Shown: positions 8,353-17,040, counted from the first letter of the stretch. The stretch: DNA of 55,011 nt from Pseudodesulfovibrio sp. (GCF_028692895.1 NZ_JAQUWN010000023.1:1-55011); one strand, 5' to 3'. Numbers and translations are program-made. The notes: a model not told the origin generated them from the sequence alone.

Positions 8353-8358
8353 ATTATA
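8353..8358 (-). promoter_or_regulatory. TATAAT -10 box for the small ORF / RNA unit
   Basis: A perfect TATAAT on the minus strand, about 70 bases before the 63-residue ORF. No good -35 box at 16-18 bases. Confidence 0.3.
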
Positions 8359-8451
8359 CCCTCTGTTCCAGTAGACCCTACCGTCGCCCCATCGTCGATT
8401 GGAATCCATTGATCGCTGCGCATGGCGCAAAGTCCTGCGTATGGTTTAGAA

Positions 8452-8493
8452 GGGCTGTACCGGATAATTTAGAGAAGTTATCCGGTACAGCCC
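8452..8493. repeat. Perfect 16-bp inverted repeat
   Basis: Arms GGGCTGTACCGGATAA (8452-8467) and its exact reverse complement (8478-8493), with a 10-base loop. There is no T-run on either side, so it is not an ordinary terminator. It stands between the small ORF and the secF terminator. It could be a dispersed hairpin repeat or the remains of a small mobile element. Confidence 0.75.
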
Positions 8494-8494
8494 C

Positions 8495-8531
8495 AAAAGA
8501 AAAGAGGGGAAGGACCGCAGTCCCTCCCCTC
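8495..8531 (-). terminator. Intrinsic terminator of yajC-secD-secF
   Basis: On the minus strand the stem GAGGGGAgGGAC / GTCCtTCCCCTC (8504-8531) is followed by TTTTCTTTT (8495-8503). It lies 22 bases after the secF stop. Confidence 0.85.
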
Positions 8532-8552
8532 TTGCTTTGGTATTGCTGCCGT

Positions 8553-9617
8553 TTAGGCTTCGACGGCCTTGGCGGGCTTGCTCACGCCGAATCCGAGCAG
8601 GATCGGGCTGGCCACGTAGATGGACGAATAGGTGCCCACCACGATGCCGATGAGCAGGGCCAGGGCGAAGTCGTGGATGACGCTGCCGCCCAGGATGTAC
8701 AGGCAGACCACGACCAGGAGCGTCGTCGCCGACGTCATGATTGTGCGCGACAGGGTCTGGTTGATGGATCGGTTGATGATCCAGGCGAAGTCGTCGCCGC
8801 TCTTGCTGGCCAGATTGTTCTCGCGGATACGGTCGAAGACGATGATGGTGTCGTTGAGCGAGTAACCGATGATCGTCAGGAGCGCCGCAATGATGGTCAG
8901 GTCGAACTCCTTGCCCAGGATGGAGAAGATGCCCACCGTTATCATCACGTCGTGTATCAGGGCGACTACGGCTCCCAAGGCGTAGTTGAGTTTCAGGTAC
9001 CAGCACATTACCAGGGTCACGACCATGGCGATGATGATGAGCCACCCCATGTCGAGCCCGGCGAGACTTACGCCGTAGATGACGCCGCCCAGGACCGCCG
9101 CCATGATGGCCGCCACGGTCCATCGTTGCTCGAACCGTCCGGAGATGTACACCGCGATGAGCAGCACCGCGTAGAACATGGCCTCAAGCGCCTTGGCGCG
9201 CAGGTCCGCGCCGACCTTGGGCCCGACCATTTCGAGTCGTTGGATCTCGAAGGAGTTGTCCTTGATGTTCTTGGCCAGAGCGTCGGTGAGCTGGTCGCGG
9301 ATTTCCTGCGACGATATCTCCGAGGTGGAGGTGCGCACCAGGTATTCGTGGTCGCCTTCAAGGCCCAGGGTCTGGACCACCAGGCCGGGCAGCTCAAGGC
9401 CGGCAAGGCCCTTCTTGAACTCGCTCACGTCCATCGGCTTCTCGGCCTTGACCTGGACGATCATGCCGCCCGCGAAGTCGATGCCGTACTTGGGGCCGCC
9501 GTTGATGGTCAGCGAGATCAGCCCGGCCAGGATGAAGAGCCCCGAGATGATGAAGGCGATCTTCCTGATGCCGATGAAGTTGATGTTGGTATCGGGTTTG
9601 ATGAGTTGAAGTCCCAT
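8553..9617 (-). CDS. secF: Protein translocase subunit SecF
   Basis: A 354-residue inner-membrane protein with the SecF layout. It has a first membrane segment near residue 22-42 and 'GPKYGIDFAGGMIVQVK' at the start of the periplasmic domain. Five C-terminal membrane segments follow, including 'SLNDTIIVFDRIREN', the conserved RND-family helix. With SecD it uses the proton/sodium gradient to help proteins leave SecYEG on the periplasmic side. It follows secD after 10 bases and ends at a strong terminator. Confidence 0.96.
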   Translation of the reverse strand: MGLQLIKPDTNINFIGIRKIAFIISGLFILAGLISLTINGGPKYGIDFAGGMIVQVKAEKPMDVSEFKKGLAGLELPGLVVQTLGLEGDHEYLVRTSTSEISSQEIRDQLTDALAKNIKDNSFEIQRLEMVGPKVGADLRAKALEAMFYAVLLIAVYISGRFEQRWTVAAIMAAVLGGVIYGVSLAGLDMGWLIIIAMVVTLVMCWYLKLNYALGAVVALIHDVMITVGIFSILGKEFDLTIIAALLTIIGYSLNDTIIVFDRIRENNLASKSGDDFAWIINRSINQTLSRTIMTSATTLLVVVCLYILGGSVIHDFALALLIGIVVGTYSSIYVASPILLGFGVSKPAKAVEA

Positions 9618-9627
9618 GTTTCTCCCC

Positions 9628-11220
9628 CTAGATGCTCAGTTTGGCGCTGTCGGCGCGGCTTTTGAGGTACAGGTCGAACAGGATGCGCGACACGAAGATG
9701 GCCGTGAACATGGAGGTGATGATGCCGAGCGTCAGGGTGACGGCAAAGCCTCGCACCGGACCGGTGCCGAACTGATAGAGGATGATGGCCGCGATGACCG
9801 TGGTCACGTTTGCGTCCATGATGGTCAGGGTGGCGCGGCCGTAACCCTCGTCGAGGGCGGCGCGCGGGGTCAGGCCTCGCCTGAGTTCCTCGCGGATGCG
9901 CTCGAAGATGATGACATTGGCGTCCACAGCCATGCCGATGGTCAGGATGATGCCTGCGATGCCCGGCAGGGTCAGCGTGGCCCCGAAGGCGGCCAGGCCG
10001 CCCAGGATGAGCATGATGTTCAGGCAGAGCACCACGTCGGCCACAAAGCCGCCGAAACCATAGTAGATAACCATGAAGCCGAGTACGACCGCCAGGCCGA
10101 TGACGGCGGAAAGGATGCCCTTGTTGATGGACTCCTGGCCCAGGGAAGGACCGACGGTCCGCTGTTCCAGAATCTTGACCGGCGCGGGAAGCGATCCGGC
10201 GCGCAGGACGACAGCCAGGTCCCTGGCCTCTTCCTTGGTGAACCGGCCGGTGATGGAGGCGCGCCCGCCGCCGATCTTCTCCTGGATGACCGGCGCGGAA
10301 TAGACCTTGCCGTCCAGGACGATGGCCATGCGCTTGTTCACGTTCTCACCGGTCAGGTCGGCGAAGATGTTGCCGCCCCGGTTGTTGAAGGTGATGGAGA
10401 CGTAGGGCGAGTTCCACTGGTCCATCAGGACCTTGGCGTCGGTGATGTATTCGCCGGTGAGCACGGCGTCCTTCTTCAGGACGATGGGCGTCTCGGAGTA
10501 GGACTGGTCGGCGTTGCGGTGCAGCAGCACGGACAGCTCGCGGCCCGGGGCCAGGATGCCCTTGACCGCCTTCTGCACGTCGGCGGTGTCGTCCACCATC
10601 TTGAACTCGAGGTGGGCGGTCTGGCCGATGATCTTGATGGCGCGCTCCGGGTCCTGCAGGCCGGGCAACTGCACCTGGATGCGGTTGCCCTGCTGCTTGC
10701 GGATGTCCGGCTCGGCCACGCCGAACTGGTCGATGCGGTTGCGGATGGTCTTGATTGCCTGGTCCATGGTCAGCTTGGTCATCTCGTCCACGTACCGGGG
10801 CGGCACGGAGACGATGTACTTGAGCTTGTCGCCCTCCATGGACTCGGTGCTGTCGATGGCGAAGGGAGTCTGGGCCTTGATCAGCTTGTCCAGCTCGTCC
10901 CGCTGCTCGCTCTTGAGCAGCACCAGTTCGACCCGGTTGCCGGAGATGACGTTGGGCCGGAGGATGAAGATGCCCTTCTCCCGGGCGCTGGCCTTGAGGT
11001 CCTCGCCCTGGAGCGAAAGATTGTTTTTCATGGCGGTGGTCATGTCCACGCCGAGGGTGAGATGAATGCCGCCCTTGAGGTCGAGGCCGAGGCTGACCGG
11101 GTTGCCCGGCAGGAACTTGCCGACGGTCCGCTGCACGCCGGGGATCGACGGCAGCATGTAGGCCAGACCCAGGATCAGCACGGCCGCGGTGATGATGATT
11201 CTTAGACGCAGACTCTGCAT
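9628..11220 (-). CDS. secD: Protein translocase subunit SecD
   Basis: A 530-residue protein with one N-terminal membrane segment, then 'NPVSLGLDLKGGIHLTLGVDM', the SecD hallmark. A large periplasmic domain follows. The C-terminal bundle contains 'GIILTIGMAVDANVIIFERIREELRRG', with the conserved aspartate of the proton path. Length is normal. It lies between yajC and secF in the usual order. A hairpin at 11287-11311 lies in the 125-base gap from yajC, so expression may be partly uncoupled. Confidence 0.97.
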   Translation of the reverse strand: MQSLRLRIIITAAVLILGLAYMLPSIPGVQRTVGKFLPGNPVSLGLDLKGGIHLTLGVDMTTAMKNNLSLQGEDLKASAREKGIFILRPNVISGNRVELVLLKSEQRDELDKLIKAQTPFAIDSTESMEGDKLKYIVSVPPRYVDEMTKLTMDQAIKTIRNRIDQFGVAEPDIRKQQGNRIQVQLPGLQDPERAIKIIGQTAHLEFKMVDDTADVQKAVKGILAPGRELSVLLHRNADQSYSETPIVLKKDAVLTGEYITDAKVLMDQWNSPYVSITFNNRGGNIFADLTGENVNKRMAIVLDGKVYSAPVIQEKIGGGRASITGRFTKEEARDLAVVLRAGSLPAPVKILEQRTVGPSLGQESINKGILSAVIGLAVVLGFMVIYYGFGGFVADVVLCLNIMLILGGLAAFGATLTLPGIAGIILTIGMAVDANVIIFERIREELRRGLTPRAALDEGYGRATLTIMDANVTTVIAAIILYQFGTGPVRGFAVTLTLGIITSMFTAIFVSRILFDLYLKSRADSAKLSI

Positions 11221-11286
11221 GAAATCTCCCTATGATACGAACACGTTACAACCTGTTCCCGTCACTTCCTCAAACATGAAGACGGA

Positions 11287-11311
11287 CCGGGCCACAGCAA
11301 GCGTGGCCCGG
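11287..11311 (-). other. Hairpin between yajC and secD
   Basis: CCGGGCCAC (11287-11295) and GTGGCCCGG (11303-11311) form a 9-bp stem with a 7-base loop. No T-tract follows on the minus strand. It may stabilise or process the mRNA. Confidence 0.5.
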
Positions 11312-11345
11312 CCCGCATGGAAGTCCGATGGGCAGGCTGTCAACC

Positions 11346-11708
11346 CTACTTCTTTTTCTTTTCGTCTGCTGCGGGCTTGCCGTCCTTGTCGGCGACGAAC
11401 CCGCGCTTGATGACGACGTTGACGCCCTGGGCGATCTCGATGGTGAGGTTGTCACCGTCGATGTCGGTGATGACGCCGAGGATGCCGCCGTTGGTCCAGA
11501 CCTTGTCGCCCTTCTTGAGCGCGTCGAGCATGGCCCGGTGCAGCTTCTGCTTCTTCTGCTGCGGGCGAATGAGCAGGAAGTAGAAGATGGCGAACATCAA
11601 GATGAGCATCGGCAGCGGACCGCCGAGGATGGCGCCCAGGCCGCCCGGAGCGCCGGCGCCTCCGCCGGAAGGCGGGGCCATTGCGTAGGCTACGGAATCA
11701 AAGAACAT
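11346..11708 (-). CDS. yajC: Preprotein translocase subunit YajC
   Basis: A 120-residue protein with one membrane segment ('LPMLILMFAIFYFLLIRPQQKK', about residues 31-52). The conserved RPQQKKQK boundary is followed by 'KGDKVWTNGGILGVI'. The tail is lysine-rich. YajC joins the SecDF complex at the inner membrane. The N-terminus is unusually rich in Gly/Pro. It begins 113 bases after the glutamate synthase operon on the same strand. I see no clear promoter or terminator in that gap. Confidence 0.95.
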   Translation of the reverse strand: MFFDSVAYAMAPPSGGGAGAPGGLGAILGGPLPMLILMFAIFYFLLIRPQQKKQKLHRAMLDALKKGDKVWTNGGILGVITDIDGDNLTIEIAQGVNVVIKRGFVADKDGKPAADEKKKK

Positions 11709-11821
11709 GAATCCTCCAACAGGTAGTAAAGTTGTGTTCCCGTCACACTGTAAATCTGGGCCGAACCGTGGACGGATGCGCCGCCGCGGGTCACCCCCCG
11801 GCGGGCCCGGCGTCCGCCCTG

Positions 11822-12586
11822 CTAGCAGGGCACGTACAGGTTGCCGTACGGCCGGTGCGAGAACGGCCGAATTTTTAGGAAGTTCTCGCCCATAATCGCC
11901 TTGCTGTCCAGCTTCAATTCCCTGGCGTAGTCCTTGACGAGGCCTTCGATGACCTTGAGATCGTCGGAGTCCACGGGCTGCGCGTGCAGGCCGGGGCCGA
12001 GCTGATTTTCGGGCACTTCGCCGCGCACGTAGATCACGCCGCCGTGCATTCCCGTTCCGAGGCTTCGTCCCGCAACAGGCGCATCAGGCTTATCAGAAAA
12101 CATACCCAAGAGCAAAATAATTCCACCGGCCATGTATTCGCCGAGGAAGTCCCCGGCCTTGCCGCCGACCACGATTTTCGGCTGGTGGTCGAGGTACGCC
12201 TTCATGTGGATGCCGACGCGGTATCCCACGTCCCCCTTGATGAATATCTCGCCGCCGCGCATGGCGTAGCCGATGACGTCGCCCGCCAGCCCTTCGATGA
12301 CGATGCGGCCGTTGTCCATGGTGTTGCCCACACCGTCCTGGGCGTTGTTGCGCACCCGAACGTAGGGCCCGCGCATGAACGCGGCCAGGTCCTGGCCAGG
12401 CACGCCGTGGATGTCGAAGGTCAGGTCGCCCTCCAGCGCCGTGGCGATGTAGCGCTGGCCGTTGACGGCATTGAGTGTGAAGTCCGTGACGCCCTCCTTG
12501 ACCAGGGCGCGGATTTCCTCGTTGAACTGCTTGTAGTAGGTGCTCCCTGCGGTCAGGGTCTTCTTCTTGCGCTTGGTGGCCATCAT
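11822..12586 (-). CDS. Glutamate synthase GXGXG-domain subunit
   Basis: A 254-residue protein corresponding to the C-terminal beta-helix domain of GltB. Repeated Gly-rich turns include 'MDNGRIVIEGLAGDVIGYAMRGGEIFIKG', 'KIVVGGKAGDFLGEYMAGGIILLLG' and 'GTGMHGGVIYVRGEV'. In split (archaeal-type) glutamate synthases this domain is a separate gene and links the amidotransferase and synthase sites. The stop of the upstream gene overlaps the start (TGATG). Either of two adjacent ATGs (12586 or 12583) could be used; the second has better spacing from GGAGG. Confidence 0.9.
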   Translation of the reverse strand: MMATKRKKKTLTAGSTYYKQFNEEIRALVKEGVTDFTLNAVNGQRYIATALEGDLTFDIHGVPGQDLAAFMRGPYVRVRNNAQDGVGNTMDNGRIVIEGLAGDVIGYAMRGGEIFIKGDVGYRVGIHMKAYLDHQPKIVVGGKAGDFLGEYMAGGIILLLGMFSDKPDAPVAGRSLGTGMHGGVIYVRGEVPENQLGPGLHAQPVDSDDLKVIEGLVKDYARELKLDSKAIMGENFLKIRPFSHRPYGNLYVPC

Positions 12587-13683
12587 CAACCCTCCAGGTC
12601 CACGATCACGGGTTCGCCCGCCTTGGGCATCCAGACACGGTCGAGCTCGGGGCAGACATCGCGCACCGCCGATTCCTCGCTGGACATGAAGACCATGTCG
12701 TCCTTCTCGGCCACCAGCAGCGGCCGCAGCTTGATGCGGTCGTTCAGGCCCATGAGCCGGTTGTTGTCCGCCACCAGGATGGCGAAGGGGCCGTTGAGCA
12801 GGCCCGAGCCGTAGGTGGCGCGCAACGTGGTGTAGAGCTCGCGGTCGTTCTCGTCCATCCGCGCGATCTCGTCCCAGAAAGGCGGGGCGAAGCACTTGGC
12901 GGCCATCTCCCAGGAGAGGCCGTGCTTGCGGATCAGCAGGTCGAGCTCGTAGGCCACGACCTCGGTGTCGGTCATCATGGTGCACAGGTAGTCGTGCTCG
13001 CACAGCCAGCGCCGGTTGATGCCGTAGGAGGAGATTTCGCCGTTGTGGACGATGGACCAGTTGAGGATGGTGAAGGGGTGCGCCCCGCCCCACCAGCCGG
13101 GCGTGTTGGTAGGGAACCGGTTATGGCCGGTCCAGATGTACGCCTTGTATTCGTCCAGGCGGAAGAATTCCGCGATGTCCTCGGGGAAGCCGACGCCCTT
13201 GAAGGCGCCCATGTTCTTGCCGCTCGAAACGACAAAGGCGCCGGGGATGTTGGTGTTGATCTTCATGACCACGGAGACCACGTAATCCTCCTCGCCCTGC
13301 TCCCCGAATTCGTTGACCGGCCGCTCGGGCACGGTGACGAAGTAGCGGATGAAGGTGGGCGGATTGGGGATGGCCAGGGTCCGCCGGGTGGGGATGGGCT
13401 CGAAGTGGTGCAGGTCGAAGTAGGCGCGCAGCACCTTCTCGGTCTTCTCGATGGCCGCTTCCTCGTCGTACATCATGTGGAAGCAGTAATGGTCCGCGTG
13501 CTCGGGGTAGATGCCGTAGGCCGCAAAGCCGCCGCCCAGGCCGTTGCCCCGGTCGTGCATGCAGGTCATGGCCGCGATGGGCATCGCGCCGCCGATGAGG
13601 CCGCGCTTCTTGTGGATGACTCCGAAGATGCCGCAGCCGGAGATGTCCTTTTGGAAATCGTAATATCTTTCAGGCGCTTTCAT
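12586..13683 (-). CDS. Glutamate synthase glutamine amidotransferase subunit
   Basis: A 365-residue class II glutamine amidotransferase. 'SGCGIFGVIHKK' near residue 15 holds the nucleophile Cys17, which would become N-terminal after removal of a 16-residue propeptide. 'HDRGNGLGGGFAAYGIYP' and 'WTGHNRFPTNT...GGAHPF...NWSIVHNGEI' are the conserved substrate motifs. It releases ammonia from glutamine for the FMN subunit (15455-16981). It has 13 bases to the oxidoreductase gene upstream and overlaps the GXGXG gene downstream. Confidence 0.92.
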   Translation of the reverse strand: MKAPERYYDFQKDISGCGIFGVIHKKRGLIGGAMPIAAMTCMHDRGNGLGGGFAAYGIYPEHADHYCFHMMYDEEAAIEKTEKVLRAYFDLHHFEPIPTRRTLAIPNPPTFIRYFVTVPERPVNEFGEQGEEDYVVSVVMKINTNIPGAFVVSSGKNMGAFKGVGFPEDIAEFFRLDEYKAYIWTGHNRFPTNTPGWWGGAHPFTILNWSIVHNGEISSYGINRRWLCEHDYLCTMMTDTEVVAYELDLLIRKHGLSWEMAAKCFAPPFWDEIARMDENDRELYTTLRATYGSGLLNGPFAILVADNNRLMGLNDRIKLRPLLVAEKDDMVFMSSEESAVRDVCPELDRVWMPKAGEPVIVDLEG

Positions 13684-13695
13684 CTAAGTCCTCTC

Positions 13696-14982
13696 TTAAT
13701 CCTGTTCCACCACGCCGGGGTTCCAGGTCTCCTTGAAGAAATCGTCGGGCCACATGAGCACGTCCGGCGCACCGGCCAGAATCTGCTTCTTGGCCTCCTC
13801 GGGGACCGCCATCTGGAACTTGACGAAGGCGGTGTACATGCCCGCCATCTCGATGTCGCCCACCAGGACGTAGCCCACCAGCCGGTCGTTGTGGAAGACC
13901 AGCTTGCGGTAGCTCTTCTTCTTGGCGTCCAGGGAGGCGGCGATCTCGTAGGACTTGTCGCCCTCGGGCGGGTTGACCGTGCCCACGGAGATGGTCGGCA
14001 GCCCATAGAAGGAGATGGAGTTCATGGACAGGGAGCCGGTGAACGGGACGTCCTTGCCGGCCATGTTCTTGCCCGCGCAGAACCCCTGGTTGTAGGCGTT
14101 GGTCCAGATGGGGATGACCCGGTCCTCGCCGAAGAGCAAGTCGCGCGCCTGGGCCACGTCCCCCGCGGCGTAGACGCCGTCCGCGCTGGCGCGCATGTGG
14201 TCGTCCACCTGGATGCCGCGATCCACGGCGATGCCCGCGTCCTTGGCCAGGGTGTAGTTGGGCACCACGCCGATGGCGATGACCACCACGTCGCACTGGA
14301 GGAAGTCGCCGTCGGTCAGGTGCACGCCCTTGAGGGCGCCCTCCTTGTCGCGCTGAATCTCCTTGGCCGAGACGCCGCAGCGGACGTTCAGGCCCACCTC
14401 GTCGAGCCGGGCCCCGGCCAGGGTGGCCGCGTTCTCGTCAAAGGCCAGGCTCAGGATGCGCGGGGAGAGCTCCAGGATGGTCACGTCCACGCCCCGGTCG
14501 AACAGGGACTCGCCCGCTTTGAGGCCGATGAGCCCGCCGCCGATGACCACGGCCCGCTTGATCTCGCCCGCCTTGGCGATAAGGGTCTGGGCATGGGCCA
14601 GGTTGGTGAAGTTGTACACGTCCGGGCCGTCCGCGCCGGGGATGGGCGGGGTGAAGGGAATGCCGCCCGTGGCGATGAGCAGGTTCTCGTAGCCGATGAC
14701 CTCGCCCTTGTCCGTGGTCACGGACTTGGCCGAGGTGTCGATGGAGGCCACGGTGGTGCCGAGCTTCAGGCCCACCCGGGATTTCTCGTAGAACTCCAGG
14801 GGGCGCAGGGAGAGCCGGTCCGGGGTGATCTTGCCCGCCAGCAGGTAGGAGATGAGCGGGCGGCCGTAGGCCGGGGCGTCCTCGGAACCGATGACCAGGA
14901 TGGGGCTTTCGGTATCCACCTTGCGGATGCCCTCGATGGCCCCGATGGAGGCGATGCCGTTGCCGATGATGACGTATTTCAT
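13696..14982 (-). CDS. FAD-dependent pyridine nucleotide oxidoreductase of glutamate synthase operon
   Basis: A 428-residue protein. It has an FAD-binding start 'KYVIIGNGIASIGAIEGIR', a NAD(P)-binding 'RAVVIGGGLIGLKAGESLFDRG' near residue 150, and 'GVYAAGDVAQARD', the second FAD motif. The family includes rubredoxin/ferredoxin and nitrite reductase-type reductases. Here it most likely passes electrons between NAD(P)H and the adjacent ferredoxin to feed the synthase, replacing the classical GltD small subunit. The role is inferred from the operon. Confidence 0.88.
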   Translation of the reverse strand: MKYVIIGNGIASIGAIEGIRKVDTESPILVIGSEDAPAYGRPLISYLLAGKITPDRLSLRPLEFYEKSRVGLKLGTTVASIDTSAKSVTTDKGEVIGYENLLIATGGIPFTPPIPGADGPDVYNFTNLAHAQTLIAKAGEIKRAVVIGGGLIGLKAGESLFDRGVDVTILELSPRILSLAFDENAATLAGARLDEVGLNVRCGVSAKEIQRDKEGALKGVHLTDGDFLQCDVVVIAIGVVPNYTLAKDAGIAVDRGIQVDDHMRASADGVYAAGDVAQARDLLFGEDRVIPIWTNAYNQGFCAGKNMAGKDVPFTGSLSMNSISFYGLPTISVGTVNPPEGDKSYEIAASLDAKKKSYRKLVFHNDRLVGYVLVGDIEMAGMYTAFVKFQMAVPEEAKKQILAGAPDVLMWPDDFFKETWNPGVVEQD

Positions 14983-14992
14983 GGTCTTCCCC

Positions 14993-15442
14993 CTAGTCGC
15001 GCTCTTCGAATTTCAGGGCCTGGTTGGGACAGGCGGCCACGCAGGCCGGTCCGCCCTCCCTGCCCTCGCACAGGTCGCACTTGACGATCTTGTTCTCCAT
15101 GGGGTGTCTGCGGATGGCGCCGTAGGGACAGGCCATGAGGCAGGACCAGCAGCCCACGCACTTTTCGCGCTCGTAGACCGTGCGGCCCGTCTCCGGGTCC
15201 TTGTGCAGCGCGCCGGAGATGCAGGCGGCCACGCACGACGGGTCGTCGCAGTGGCGGCAACTGACGGCCACGCAGGTGTCCCCCTTCTCGAAGACCCGCT
15301 TGCACGGGGAGAGGCCGGTCTGGCCCCGCTCCTCGCGATAGGCGATGATCACGTCCTTGGACTTCGAGTGGGCGGTGATGCAGGCCAGCTCGCAGAGATG
15401 GCAGCCGATGCAGTATTCCTTGTCCGGATAGACTCTTTTCAT
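14993..15442 (-). CDS. Polyferredoxin with four [4Fe-4S] motifs
   Basis: A 149-residue protein with sixteen cysteines in four cluster motifs: CIGCHLCELAC, CRHCDDPSCVAAC, CVGCWSCLMAC and CDLCEGREGGPACVAAC. This is the HycB/DmsB-like arrangement. No signal peptide, so cytoplasmic. It lies between the FMN synthase subunit (12 bases) and the FAD oxidoreductase (10 bases) and probably carries electrons between them. Confidence 0.92.
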   Translation of the reverse strand: MKRVYPDKEYCIGCHLCELACITAHSKSKDVIIAYREERGQTGLSPCKRVFEKGDTCVAVSCRHCDDPSCVAACISGALHKDPETGRTVYEREKCVGCWSCLMACPYGAIRRHPMENKIVKCDLCEGREGGPACVAACPNQALKFEERD

Positions 15443-15454
15443 ATGGTCCTCCGT

Positions 15455-16981
15455 CTAGCGCCCGGCGTGCTTGATGCCGAGAATGTCGAGTTCGGTGTCC
15501 GAGAGCCCCACGCCGCGCAGCTTGTCGCGGTTGCCGCGCAGGGATTCGATGGAGTTGAGGCCCATGCCGCCGAGCATCTCCTCGATCTCATGGCCCCAGG
15601 CCCGGATGAGATTGGCCAGCTTTTTGGCCGCGATGTCCGGGTTCTGGCGTTTGGACAGCTTGGTGTCGTTGGTGGCGATGCCCCAGGGACACTTGCCGGT
15701 GTAGCAGCGGCCGCACAGGGTGCAGCCCACGGCGATGAGAGTGGCCGTGCCGAGGTAGACGGCGTCCGCGCCCAGCGCGATGGCCTTGATGACGTCGCCG
15801 GAGCAGCGGATGCCGCCCGAGGCCACGATGGAGACGTTGTTGCGGATGCCCTCGTCGCGCAGCCGCTGGTCCACCTGGGCCAGGGCCAGCTCGATGGGAA
15901 TGCCGACGTTGTCGCGGATCATGGCCGGGGCCGCGCCCGTGCCGCCGCGCATGCCGTCGATGGCGATGATGTCCGCGCCCGCCCGGGCGATGCCCGAGGC
16001 GATGGCCGAGACGTTGTGCACTGCCGCGATCTTGACCGAGACGGGCACCTTGTATTCCGAGGCCTCCTTCAGCGCGTAAATGAGCTGGAGCAGGTCCTCG
16101 ATGGAGTAGATGTCATGGTGCGGGGCCGGGGAAATGGCGTCGGACCCGAGGGGGACCATGCGCGTTTCCGAGACCTTGGCGTTGATCTTGGCGCCGGGCA
16201 GGTGGCCGCCGATGCCGGGCTTGGCGCCCTGCCCCACCTTGATTTCGATGCCCGCGCCCGCCTTGAGGTAGTCGAGGTGCACGCCGAAACGGCCCGAGGC
16301 CACCTGGACGATGGTGTTCCTGCCGTATTTGTAGAGGGACTTGTGCAGCCCGCCCTCGCCGGTGTTGTAGACGATGCCGGTCTCGGTGGCCGCGCGGGCC
16401 ATGGCCCGGTGCAGGTTGAAATTGATGGCCCCGAAGCTCATGGCCGCGAACATCATGGGATAGTTCAGCTCGATCTGCGGGGTGAGCTTGGTCTTGAGCG
16501 AGGGTTTGCCGTCCTTGCCGGTGACGATCTCGACCCTCTTGGGCTTGGCGCCCAGAAAGGTCTTGAGCTCCATGGGCTCGCGCAGCGGGTCGATGGAGGG
16601 ATTGGTCACCTGGCTGGCGTCGAGCAGCATGCGGTCCCAGTAGACCGGGATGTCCACCGGGGAGCCCATGCCCGCCAGGAGCACGCCGCCGGTGTCCGCC
16701 TGCTTGTAGATGTTCTGCAGAAACACGGGCCGCCAGAGACTGTTGGTGCGGAAGTCGGACGGCTTCTTGCGGATGTTCAGGGCCGCCGTGGGACACAGGG
16801 CCTCGCAGCGGTGGCAGCCGATGCACTTGGAATTGTCGTGCATGACCTTCTGCCGCGCCTCGTCCCAGAAATGGGCCTCGTAAGAACACTGGCGGACGCA
16901 GACCTGACAGTTGATGCACAGGTCCTTGTCCCGGTCGATGCAGAACTCGTGATAGTTCTTGTTGATGGGTTGAAACAGCAA
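15455..16981 (-). CDS. Glutamate synthase FMN/FeS catalytic subunit (archaeal type)
   Basis: A 508-residue protein. The N-terminus has two ferredoxin motifs (CINCQVCVRQC, CIGCHRCEALC). The GltS TIM-barrel follows, with 'GEGGLHKSLYKYGRNTIVQVASGRFGV', 'IEIKVGQGAKPGIGGHLPG', 'DAISPAPHHDIYSIEDL' and 'AIDGMRGGTGAAP'. The cluster loop is 'CTLCGRCYTGKCPWG'. It reductively aminates 2-oxoglutarate with ammonia from the amidotransferase subunit. The start is TTG at 16981 preceded by GAGGG; no ATG fits. It is the first gene of the operon, behind a leader terminator at 17011-17040. Confidence 0.93.
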   Translation of the reverse strand: MLFQPINKNYHEFCIDRDKDLCINCQVCVRQCSYEAHFWDEARQKVMHDNSKCIGCHRCEALCPTAALNIRKKPSDFRTNSLWRPVFLQNIYKQADTGGVLLAGMGSPVDIPVYWDRMLLDASQVTNPSIDPLREPMELKTFLGAKPKRVEIVTGKDGKPSLKTKLTPQIELNYPMMFAAMSFGAINFNLHRAMARAATETGIVYNTGEGGLHKSLYKYGRNTIVQVASGRFGVHLDYLKAGAGIEIKVGQGAKPGIGGHLPGAKINAKVSETRMVPLGSDAISPAPHHDIYSIEDLLQLIYALKEASEYKVPVSVKIAAVHNVSAIASGIARAGADIIAIDGMRGGTGAAPAMIRDNVGIPIELALAQVDQRLRDEGIRNNVSIVASGGIRCSGDVIKAIALGADAVYLGTATLIAVGCTLCGRCYTGKCPWGIATNDTKLSKRQNPDIAAKKLANLIRAWGHEIEEMLGGMGLNSIESLRGNRDKLRGVGLSDTELDILGIKHAGR

Positions 16982-17010
16982 GACGGGTACCCTCTTTCGG
17001 TTTGGTTGCC

Positions 17011-17040
17011 AAAAAAGTCATCTTTCCGGCACGATGACTT
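17011..17040 (-). terminator. Leader terminator of the glutamate synthase operon
   Basis: On the minus strand, AAGTCATC (17040-17033) pairs with GATGACTT (17022-17015), followed by a TTTTTT run. There is no minus-strand gene upstream within the window for it to terminate. It sits 30 bases before the operon start, so it is best read as a regulatory attenuator. I found no convincing leader peptide or known riboswitch. Confidence 0.6.

Noticed and set aside
8020..8412. Plus-strand 130-residue ORF in the adk-secF gap
   Set aside because: Unlikely composition, no Shine-Dalgarno, and it runs across the folded region and the better minus-strand small ORF.
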